A program made the translations under genes and the position numbers. A stretch of 8,279 nucleotides of DNA from Chloroflexota bacterium (GTDB lineage Bacteria > Chloroflexota > Limnocylindria > Limnocylindrales > CSP1-4), in the NCBI GenBank assembly GCA_021777365.1, contig JAJYDP010000191.1:1-8279 (forward strand), in the 5' to 3' direction. Position 1 is the first letter of the stretch. Each line of letters starts with the position of its first letter. The notes below the pieces were generated by a model. That model was not told the origin of the DNA. It did not search any database and saw only the letters and a program-made list of their open reading frames with translations. Positions 1-5,140 of this stretch are shown here, one piece after another.

Positions 1-1
1 G

Positions 2-937
2 GCCAACGCCCACGACTGGTGGGTGAGCGAGATCGTTGCCTCGGAGGGCCGGCCCGACGGGACCGGCTGGCTCTACTTCGAGGGCCCCTTCTTCGAGCGC
101 CCGCGGGGGACCGCGTTCGACGGCGAGGCGGTGCTCGCGAGCAGCCGTTCGACAGACGGCCTGACGGCCACGCTGCGCTTCGGGGACCTCCGCCTCACCG
201 CGTTTCAGTCCGGTGCGGCGTCCCGCGACCCGACAAAGGGCACGATGCCGCCGCTGCCATCGGTCGGCCCCGGCGGAGGTCAGGGGACGGTGCCCGACTT
301 CATCGCGGTGGCGGGCCCCTCGGACGGGGTGGGGTACGCCCCCCAGGCGCTGGTGCTCGGCACCGGGCCGACGAACGGGTATGTCGGGGGGCCGCCCGAC
401 GTCCCGGTCTACGCCGCCGATCTGCGGACGCTCGTCGGCTACATGGTGAGCGGCCGCGGGTTCGTGCCGCTCGCCGATGTCGCCTCGCTCCTGCCGGTCT
501 CGGGCAACCCGCAGTCCAGCCCGGGTGCCGCATCGCTGATGCCCGGCGACCTCGTGCTCGCGACCGCCGCGCCCGGCAGCACGGGCGACGCCGGCACCCT
601 GCTCACGGGCGTGCTCGGGGGTGAGGTGCGCGGGGATCACGCGTGCCTGTGGCTCACCTCATCGGACGCGCCGACGACCCGCGTGGCCCTGGTCTGGCCC
701 TCCGGCTACCACGCCTACGACGATCCGCCCCTCCAGCTCAATGGGCCCGACTACCGCGTGATCGCGCTCGCCGGCTCGACGGTGTCGCTGAGCGGCCGAC
801 CGCCTGCGCCGGGCACCACCCCCGCGCCGGACCTGGACCCCTGCGGCGTTGGCTCGATCTTCGTCGTGGCGGGCGTCGTTTCCAATGGCGGCGCCGTGAC
901 ACCGGCGACGGTGGCCATGCCATCGGCCGCGCCCTGA
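2..937 (+). CDS. Hypothetical exported-type protein with C-terminal VWP module, 5' end missing
   Basis: The frame is open to the first base and reads ANAHDWWVSEIV before the first possible start (GTG at 23), so the gene most likely begins outside the window. 311 residues are visible, ending at TGA 935-937. No family is recognised. The C-terminal part, about residues 203-289, contains a Cys (C215, in ACLWL), the motif ALVWPSGYHAY, a later YRVIALAG segment and a second Cys (C281, in DPCGVGSIFVV). The same order, VWPAGF then GTVIGHGGD then Cys, appears in the small lipoprotein at 3315-3758, so the two share a module. The rich Gly/Pro/Ser content and paired Cys suggest an extracytoplasmic protein, but no signal peptide can be seen because the N-terminus is missing. 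The stop is followed by 223 bases without a gene. Coding status is well supported by codon bias; function is unknown. Confidence 0.8.
   Translation, partial: ANAHDWWVSEIVASEGRPDGTGWLYFEGPFFERPRGTAFDGEAVLASSRSTDGLTATLRFGDLRLTAFQSGAASRDPTKGTMPPLPSVGPGGGQGTVPDFIAVAGPSDGVGYAPQALVLGTGPTNGYVGGPPDVPVYAADLRTLVGYMVSGRGFVPLADVASLLPVSGNPQSSPGAASLMPGDLVLATAAPGSTGDAGTLLTGVLGGEVRGDHACLWLTSSDAPTTRVALVWPSGYHAYDDPPLQLNGPDYRVIALAGSTVSLSGRPPAPGTTPAPDLDPCGVGSIFVVAGVVSNGGAVTPATVAMPSAAP
608..868 (+). other. VWP module, copy 1 (in the 5'-truncated gene)
   Basis: This segment encodes residues 203-289 of the truncated protein. It has a hydrophobic strand running into VWPSGY, a hydrophobic strand around YRVIALAG, a low-complexity Pro/Gly/Thr linker and a Cys-Gly-x-Gly strand. 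It aligns by eye, with one gap in the linker, to residues 82-147 of the lipoprotein at 3315-3758. Two cysteines (C215 and C281) bracket it and could form a disulfide; that is inference. Confidence 0.5.
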
Positions 938-1121
938 CGCGCGCCACAGCGGTCCTGCGCGGTCGGTGCGACTCTGATCCGACGCTCGCCGTCCAGAGGC
1001 ACCTGCGCACCGCGCTCGTGGCGAGCAGGCGGGGCCATGGTCATCGACTCGGAATCGGCGAGGCGCTCAGCGCCAGCAGGACCTCGCGTTGGTGAGGCCG
1101 CCGGGCACCAAAGGACTCGGG

Positions 1122-1153
1122 TTGACCCGTTCGGCACGATGAGCCGGTCTAAC
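1122..1153 (+). promoter_or_regulatory. Candidate promoter of the sigma operon, possibly leaderless
   Basis: TTGACC at 1122-1127 resembles a -35 box and TCTAAC at 1148-1153 a -10 box, but the 20-base spacer is long for a housekeeping promoter. Read as an ECF-type promoter, the GTTGACC and GGTC elements (1146-1149) are 18 bases apart, so self-activation by the encoded sigma factor is possible. The -10 box ends 7 bases before the ATG at 1161, so transcription would start at or next to the start codon, giving a leaderless message. No convincing Shine-Dalgarno sequence precedes this ATG (AGGTG ends only 2 bases before it), which fits. The rest of the 938-1160 gap shows no gene that I can support. 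Confidence 0.35.
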
Positions 1154-1160
1154 AGGTGCC

Positions 1161-1727
1161 ATGACAACCGGAGCCCGCGTGGCCATCGTCGGTCGGGCAG
1201 CTGTGGGAGGTGCGACGACGGGCACGGACGCAGCGACGCTCGAGGCGATCATCGTGCGCGAATACGCGCGCCTCGTCCGGCTGGCGGGCGCCATCTGCCG
1301 CGAGCCCGCCGACGCCCAGGACGCCACGGCGGCCGCGATCGAGCGGGCCCTGCGTCATAGGGCGGCGCTGCGCGACCCGACGAGCACAGTCGCGTGGCTC
1401 AACCAGATCGTCGTGCGCGAGGCGATCCGCCTCGACGGACGGCGCCGCACGTGGTGGGGGCGGCTGCTCGGCGGTCCGCGCGAGATCGAGCTGCCTTCCG
1501 ACGCCCACGATCCCGGAACGAACGCGGCGCTCGTCGGGCATGCCCTGCACGACGCGCTCGACGCGCTGCCCGCCCCCCAGCGGGCCGCGCTCGCCCTCCA
1601 TCACTACGCGGGCTACTCGGTGGAGGAGACCGCCGCCATCCTCGGAGTGCCCCTCGAGACGACCCGCTCGCGCCTCCGCGTCGCGCGGGAGCGCCTGCGC
1701 CAAGCGCTCGGGGAGGAACGGTCGTGA
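1161..1727 (+). CDS. ECF-type RNA polymerase sigma factor (sigma-70 family)
   Basis: At 188 residues this is the normal length of an ECF sigma factor, which directs RNA polymerase to a small set of promoters, usually in response to an envelope signal. Region 2 lies at about residues 29-98 (YARLVRLAGAICREP, then an acidic-to-helical stretch ending WLNQIVVREAIRLDGRRR). A variable linker follows, then region 4 at about 129-185 with the typical LDALPAPQRAALALHHYAG, SVEETAAILGVP and TTRSRLRVARERLR helix-turn-helix. No extra C-terminal domain is present. ATG 1161 is used because the -10-like box is just upstream; GTG codons at 1179 and 1203 are in-frame alternatives and the first 20 residues are not conserved-looking. 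The gene overlaps the next one by 4 bases (GTGA), so the two are translationally coupled, the usual arrangement of sigma and anti-sigma. The ECF subgroup was not determined. Confidence 0.93.
   Translation: MTTGARVAIVGRAAVGGATTGTDAATLEAIIVREYARLVRLAGAICREPADAQDATAAAIERALRHRAALRDPTSTVAWLNQIVVREAIRLDGRRRTWWGRLLGGPREIELPSDAHDPGTNAALVGHALHDALDALPAPQRAALALHHYAGYSVEETAAILGVPLETTRSRLRVARERLRQALGEERS
1711..1717 (+). promoter_or_regulatory. Ribosome binding site fixing the GTG start at 1724
   Basis: GGGAGGA ends 6 bases before GTG 1724 and lies inside the 3' end of the sigma gene. The reading frame is open much further upstream, so this site and the 4-base stop/start overlap are what decide the start. 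Confidence 0.75.
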
Positions 1728-2968
1728 GTGCGCCGCAGTACCCCGACGACGACGCGCTTGACGCCGCCATCCTCCGGGACCTCGAGGCCCGGACACGCCA
1801 CGCCTTGGACCGGGCGCGGCCGGTGGAACAGCTGGTCGGTGGCGCGGCGGTGCGCGGACGGGGTGGCTTGCAACCCGGACTCGCCGCGGCAGCGGCCGTC
1901 GCGATTCTGCTCGGCGTGGTTCTCACGCTGGGGGCAGCCGGCGTCTGGCTGGGCGCGACGCCTACAGCGTCGCCCAGCGCCTCCCCGCGCGCGGTGGTCT
2001 TCCCGCCGACCAGCATCAACTGGCCGGCCCTCCGCCGACCCCTGCATCTGCCGTCGCTGGCCGCGGGCGCGAGGTGCCCGGCGACACCCACGCGGACGAT
2101 CGTCCCCGGGCTGGCGGCCATGGCAGGGGACGGCCCGCTCTATCCGCTGACCAGCGCGGGCTCCGGCGGGACGGTCTACTACGACGCCCCGTCAGCAGCC
2201 GGGCCGCAGGGCGTCGTTGTCACGTGGGTGGCGGCGCCGGGCGTGACCGGGCCCGCGCTCGTGCGAGGCCGCCGGCTCGACGCACCCGGGGCGCTCGGCT
2301 TCGGGCGCGACGAATACGCGGAGCTGCAGCTCACCCCCTACGACGCCGGCACCCCGATCGGGTCGACAGGCTACGTGGCCCTCGAGAGCGACCTGACCGT
2401 GATCCCGGCCCCCGGCTGCTACGCGTATCAGATCGATACGGCCACCACCAGCTCGGTCGTCGTCTTCGCCGCGCAACCGGCCTCCGCGCTCGCCGACACT
2501 CTTCGCCAGCGACCGCTGAACTTGCCGACGCTCGCGCCGGGCGCCACGTGCCCAGCCGGGTCGCCGCGCCCGGTGGCGAGCTGGGTGGGGCCTGCCATCG
2601 GTGCGGGACCCGTGTACAGCATCGGGTATGGCCCGGGGCCCGGCGCGATCCTCCGCTTCGGAGGGACGGCGGAAGCGGGCGGCTGGTATCTGGAGAAGAT
2701 CCTCTGGCTCGCGGCCCCCCGGGCGAGCGGGCCGATCCTCGTGCGCGGTCACCAGCTCGATGGTCCCAATGCGGTGCGCTTCGGCGACGGGGCCACCCCA
2801 GCGGCCGATCTCCTCCTGAGTGATGTCTCGCAGGTCGGGGTGAGCGGCGGTGGCTTCGGGTGGCGCAACTTCGTGGCCTACACGCGGATCCGGGCTGCCG
2901 GCTGCTACGCGTACCAGGTCGACACGGCGGCCGGCAGCGAGGTCATGGTCTTCGCCGCGGCGCCGTAG
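1724..2968 (+). CDS. Single-pass membrane protein, candidate anti-sigma factor with a duplicated outer domain
   Basis: 414 residues from GTG 1724. The order is: an acidic, helical N-terminus (about 1-50, rich in Asp/Arg, no Cys), one membrane segment at about 52-77 (AAAAAVAILLGVVLTLGAAG), a Thr/Ser/Pro linker, then two copies of a unit of about 150 residues (104-251 and 262-413). Each copy starts RPLxLPxLAxGAxCP, has a central GPxLVRGxxLDxP motif, and ends PGCYAYQIDT or AGCYAYQVDT followed by a VVF/MVF strand. The cysteines are C118/C232 and C276/C394, one pair per copy. The position directly after and overlapping an ECF sigma gene, and the inside-TM-outside layout, make an anti-sigma role likely. 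However, the HxxxCxxC zinc anti-sigma motif is absent, so the sigma-binding part is either unusual or missing. The outer part may be a ligand or redox sensor. It could instead be a regulated surface protein rather than the regulator. Confidence 0.85.
   Translation: MSAPQYPDDDALDAAILRDLEARTRHALDRARPVEQLVGGAAVRGRGGLQPGLAAAAAVAILLGVVLTLGAAGVWLGATPTASPSASPRAVVFPPTSINWPALRRPLHLPSLAAGARCPATPTRTIVPGLAAMAGDGPLYPLTSAGSGGTVYYDAPSAAGPQGVVVTWVAAPGVTGPALVRGRRLDAPGALGFGRDEYAELQLTPYDAGTPIGSTGYVALESDLTVIPAPGCYAYQIDTATTSSVVVFAAQPASALADTLRQRPLNLPTLAPGATCPAGSPRPVASWVGPAIGAGPVYSIGYGPGPGAILRFGGTAEAGGWYLEKILWLAAPRASGPILVRGHQLDGPNAVRFGDGATPAADLLLSDVSQVGVSGGGFGWRNFVAYTRIRAAGCYAYQVDTAAGSEVMVFAAAP
2033..2476 (+). repeat. 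Internal protein repeat, copy 1 (residues 104-251)
   Basis: Copy 1 of the tandem duplication in the anti-sigma candidate. Landmarks are RRPLHLPSLAAGARCP, GPALVRGRRLDAPG and GCYAYQIDT. Copies 1 and 2 align through all three landmarks with similar spacing, but the DNA has diverged, so the duplication is old. Confidence 0.8.
2507..2962 (+). repeat. Internal protein repeat, copy 2 (residues 262-413)
   Basis: Copy 2 of the same unit, with QRPLNLPTLAPGATCP, GPILVRGHQLDGPN and GCYAYQVDT. It runs to the last residues of the protein, so nothing follows the second copy. A Trp-containing strand (YLEKILWLAAP) takes the place of VVVTWVAAP in copy 1. Confidence 0.8.
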
Positions 2969-2980
2969 CCGATGGGGCCA

Positions 2981-3225
2981 CCCCAGGAGACGACTGCCAA
3001 CGATGCCGACCCGCCATTGCGGCGTCAGGCGCTGCTCGTTCAGGCCCCACGGCCGCGAGGTGCTGTCCGGCGCAACGAGCATGAGTCGCCCGTCGGGCTC
3101 CGGGCGCGGCAGCCGCGCACGTCGGCCAGGCGATGGGGGGTCGGCGCGACGACCACGCCGTCGGCCGCCCGAATCACGGAGAGGACCTCCGGGATGGGGC
3201 CGCCGGTCGAGGCGAGCGTCGCCCC
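2981..3225 (-). pseudogene. Possible frameshifted remnant of a minus-strand gene
   Basis: No intact gene fits the 2969-3314 gap. On the minus strand, two adjacent segments in different frames both look protein-like and have mostly G/C third positions. From 3225 down to about 3117 the frame reads GATLASTGGPIPEVLSVIRA, then ADGVVVAPTPHRLADVR. From about 3115 down to 2981 the next frame reads PEPDGRLMLVAPDS, then RPWGLNEQRLTPQWRVGIVG. Joining them needs one shift near 3110-3125. No clear start, ribosome binding site or stop belongs to the joined product. It could be a decayed gene end, a sequencing error in a real small gene, or chance in GC-rich DNA. The protein family is not recognised. Confidence 0.33.
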
Positions 3226-3248
3226 AGCCTGAAGGCCTGTGGATGAAG

Positions 3249-3266
3249 CCCGGGTCGTGACCCGGG
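3249..3266. promoter_or_regulatory. 18-bp palindrome upstream of the small lipoprotein gene, candidate operator
   Basis: Arms CCCGGGTC (3249-3256) and GACCCGGG (3259-3266) are perfect inverted repeats with a 2-base centre. They lie 48 bases before the ATG at 3315 and 12 bases before a TTGACG box (3279-3284). The size and symmetry fit a dimeric regulator site. No T-run follows, so a terminator is unlikely. A convincing -10 box after TTGACG was not found. Confidence 0.35.
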
Positions 3267-3314
3267 AGCATCGGACCCTTGACGTACCGGCCCGTCTGCG
3301 GGACGGTGAGCGGG

Positions 3315-3758
3315 ATGGAACGATCCCGTTCGGTTCGGATCTCGGTTGCCTGGGCCCGTCTGACGCCGAGAGCGCAGTTCGCCTGGTGGCTTTCCATCGT
3401 GTTGACCGCCGCCCTCCTCGCGGGATGTTCCCCGGACATGAGCGGCACGGTCAGCATCCCGACCACGCCGACCGCCGCGCCGGGGCAGCACCTGCTCTGC
3501 CAGACCGCCCAGATCCTGCCCTTCACCGTCGCCGGCGATCCGTCGAAATCGCCTCCCGTGTGGGGGATCGACCGCGCCGGTCACCCCTTCCCGATCGTGT
3601 GGCCGGCAGGCTTCCGGGCTCGCTTCAAGCCCAGCCTCGAGATCCTGGCTCCTGACGGGACGGTGATCGGGCATGGGGGCGATGTCATCACCGACGCCGG
3701 AGGCGGCGGAGGCGGAGACGGGGTGGTGATCTGCTCGATCGGCGGCAAGATCTGGTGA
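3315..3758 (+). CDS. Small lipoprotein with VWP module
   Basis: 147 residues from ATG 3315, with GGTGAG at 3305-3310 four bases upstream. Earlier in-frame starts (GTG 3306, TTG 3279) are possible but would lengthen an already long basic N-terminus. A signal sequence at about residues 21-37 (QFAWWLSIVLTAALLAG) ends in the lipobox LAGC with the lipidated Cys at 38, so the mature protein should be anchored to the outer face of the cytoplasmic membrane. Residues 82-147 form the module shared with the gene at 2-937: VWGIDRAG, PIVWPAGFRARF, LAPDGTVIGHGGD, then a seven-Gly-rich loop interrupted by Asp, and a last Cys (C140) near the end. C62 could pair with C140. No enzyme motif is visible and the function is unknown. 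It faces the minus-strand genes across a 79-base convergent gap. Confidence 0.82.
   Translation: MERSRSVRISVAWARLTPRAQFAWWLSIVLTAALLAGCSPDMSGTVSIPTTPTAAPGQHLLCQTAQILPFTVAGDPSKSPPVWGIDRAGHPFPIVWPAGFRARFKPSLEILAPDGTVIGHGGDVITDAGGGGGGDGVVICSIGGKIW
3558..3755 (+). other. VWP module, copy 2 (in the small lipoprotein)
   Basis: Residues 82-147 of the lipoprotein. Shared with copy 1 at 608-868 are the hydrophobic strand into VWPxG(F/Y), the (R/T)VI strand followed by a Gly-containing turn, and a Cys-x-(I/V)-G strand. The linker before the last Cys is shorter and almost all glycine here. Confidence 0.5.
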
Positions 3759-3837
3759 AGCCCGGGCGTCTCGCCGCTGACCCCTCCACCCGAGGAGGCC
3801 CGCGTTCGGATCGCCACCGGCTGTCGGACCGCCGACG

Positions 3838-3993
3838 TCAGGAGCGCGGCGTCGCCTGCGGCTCCACCGGCGTCAGGCGCGCGTAGGCCACGATCGCCAG
3901 GATCGACACCACGGCACCGATGAGGGCGCCGAGCGTGGTCACGATCAGGAACAGAGCATCGGACGAGAGTCCCATCGGCGGGGCGGACATCAT
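3838..3993 (-). CDS. Small single-pass membrane protein (51 residues)
   Basis: The frame reads MMSAPPMGLSSDALFLIV and continues through one strong membrane helix (about residues 13-37), then a short charged tail ending TPRS. Two adjacent ATG codons (3993 and 3990) can start it. The gene begins 14 bases after the stop of the seven-helix protein upstream, in the same direction, but no strong ribosome binding site is seen. The frame is open far upstream, antisense-like, so the small size is a judgement. Alternatively it is the last helix of the upstream protein displaced by a frameshift. No family is recognised. Confidence 0.5.
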   Translation of the reverse strand: MMSAPPMGLSSDALFLIVTTLGALIGAVVSILAIVAYARLTPVEPQATPRS

Positions 3994-4007
3994 CGCGACC
4001 GTCTGGG

Positions 4008-4730
4008 TCAGCCGATCGCTCTGGAAGCCAGCCCGAGCGGGAACCCGATGGCGAGGAGACCCCAGAACCCGCGCGGTGCGTCGTGGTCGAGCCACGCGCT
4101 CACGGGCACCCAGGCCGCGACGCCGCCGGCCGCGGTCAGGAGGACGTCCGGGCCGAAGGTGACGAGGTCCACCGACGGGTGGGCCCAGGTGGCGACCAGC
4201 CCGACCTGCAGCCCCAGGAACCCAAGATCGAGCCCGACGATGACCACGAGCAGCCAGGGCCGCGTGGCTCCGCCCGGGCGGAGCCGCAGGAGCCCAAGAC
4301 CGATCAGGAGCGGCGCCAGGGTCCCCAGCGGCACCTGCACGTCGGACAGTACCGTCCACACCGACGGATTCGCGGTCAGCACCGACGGCGACCACGTGAA
4401 GACGGCGGCCAGCAACCACTCGGCCAGCGCCGTCGCCGCGAGACCGAAGAACAGGGGCCGCTGGCTGGTGGGTGCGTCGGGCACGCGCAGGAGCAGGGCC
4501 GCCGGCAGCAGCGCGACGAGCGCGGCCGCGATCGCCTGCGGACTCGCAGACAGCACGGTCGTCGCGGGTGAGCTCCCGACGAGCCAGCCCAGGCGCGCCA
4601 CGATCACGCACGCGGCGCCGACCACGAACAGCCACCCGAGCGGCGGCAGCTCGAGCCAGTCGGGAAGAGGCAGCCGCGGGCCCATGGCCTCCGCCGGCAG
4701 GCCGGGCCGGTCGGGCGGGAGCGAGCTCAT
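4008..4730 (-). CDS. Polytopic membrane protein, about seven helices, unknown function
   Basis: 240 residues from ATG 4730, with GGAGGG seven bases upstream. After a Pro-rich N-terminus of about 28 residues, membrane segments are visible near 31-51, 66-82, 93-112, 132-148, 158-178, 189-212 and 221-236. Loops are short and no catalytic or transporter signature is recognisable. The protein ends directly after the last helix, in LGLASRAIG. It lies 31 bases after the two-helix protein gene and 14 bases before the 51-residue membrane protein, so all three are probably one transcript. The concentration of Leu/Ala/Val in this frame, against Arg-rich other frames, is good evidence that it is the real frame. 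Its role is unknown. Confidence 0.8.
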   Translation of the reverse strand: MSSLPPDRPGLPAEAMGPRLPLPDWLELPPLGWLFVVGAACVIVARLGWLVGSSPATTVLSASPQAIAAALVALLPAALLLRVPDAPTSQRPLFFGLAATALAEWLLAAVFTWSPSVLTANPSVWTVLSDVQVPLGTLAPLLIGLGLLRLRPGGATRPWLLVVIVGLDLGFLGLQVGLVATWAHPSVDLVTFGPDVLLTAAGGVAAWVPVSAWLDHDAPRGFWGLLAIGFPLGLASRAIG

Positions 4731-4761
4731 CTTTCGACCCTCCGTCCCGTGGAGCTCGGCG

Positions 4762-5037
4762 TCAAGGCCGCCCGTCCCCTGACGGTGCCGAGGACTCGAC
4801 CTCGGGCGCAGTGGTGCTGACGAGCTGCGCGATCGGACGCGGCAGCACCGGCGGGGCCCCGTTGATCAGCGCGCTGAACTGCCAGACGAACGTGAAGAGG
4901 AAGGCGACGAAGGCGCCCACGAGCGCGTACGCGATGCCCACGAGGAGGCTCCGCGACCAGCGTGCCAGACTCGTGACCGCCAGCACGCCGGCCGCCGCCA
5001 CGAGCGCGACGCCGGCACGGGCGAACCGATCGGCCAT
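4762..5037 (-). CDS. Small two-helix membrane protein (91 residues)
   Basis: ATG 5037 is preceded by GGAGGG four bases upstream. Two membrane segments, about 7-25 and 30-54, are joined by a short Arg-containing turn (ARWSRS), followed by a polar C-terminal tail with acidic and Ser residues. Both ends are likely on the same side of the membrane. No family is recognised. It heads a probable three-gene membrane-protein transcript and is separated by 103 bases from the HAAS protein gene upstream, where a weak promoter may lie. Confidence 0.78.
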   Translation of the reverse strand: MADRFARAGVALVAAAGVLAVTSLARWSRSLLVGIAYALVGAFVAFLFTFVWQFSALINGAPPVLPRPIAQLVSTTAPEVESSAPSGDGRP

Positions 5038-5067
5038 GGCACCCTCCGTGCGTCCCCCCGCCCGTGC

Positions 5068-5095
5068 ACTCTGCCACGCGAGGCGCAGGCGTCAA
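5068..5095 (-). promoter_or_regulatory. Weak candidate promoter for the three-gene membrane cluster
   Basis: Reading the minus strand, TTGACG (5095-5090) is followed after 16 bases by CAGAGT (5073-5068), which matches the -10 consensus at three positions. It would start transcription about 25 bases before ATG 5037, leaving room for the GGAGGG site. The match is weak and read-through from padR is the alternative. Confidence 0.28.
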
Positions 5096-5140
5096 GGGCG
5101 GGTGGCCCGGCAACGCCTGGAGCGGCTGGAGCGGCCCTCC

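Noticed and set aside
1062..1074. Palindrome GGCGCTCAGCGCC after the first gene, as a possible terminator
   Set aside because: The stem is short and no T-run follows. Such short GC palindromes are common in this DNA.
1724..1880. Zinc-binding anti-sigma (ZAS) domain at the N-terminus of the sigma partner
   Set aside because: There is no Cys in the first 100 residues and no HxxxCxxC pattern, so the anti-sigma call rests on gene position and topology only.
2192..3526. Very long open frame of 444 codons on the minus strand
   Set aside because: It lies mostly antisense to the 1724-2968 gene and is Arg/Gly/Pro-rich. Long stop-free antisense frames are expected at this GC content. Only the portion inside the intergenic gap was considered further, as a possible relic.
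3244..3766. TGAAGCCCGGG at 3244-3254 and 3756-3766 as direct repeats bracketing the small lipoprotein gene
   Set aside because: Pairs of identical 11-mers are expected by chance in 8 kb of GC-rich sequence. There is no transposase and no terminal inverted repeat.
3783..3798. Hairpin CCTCC/GGAGG in the convergent gap as a bidirectional terminator
   Set aside because: It is only 5 base pairs with no T-run on either strand, which is not enough to call.
3994..4635. Upstream extension of the 51-residue ORF to 265 residues
   Set aside because: The extension is Arg-rich, low in hydrophobic pattern and overlaps the clearly membrane-type frame of the 240-residue protein.
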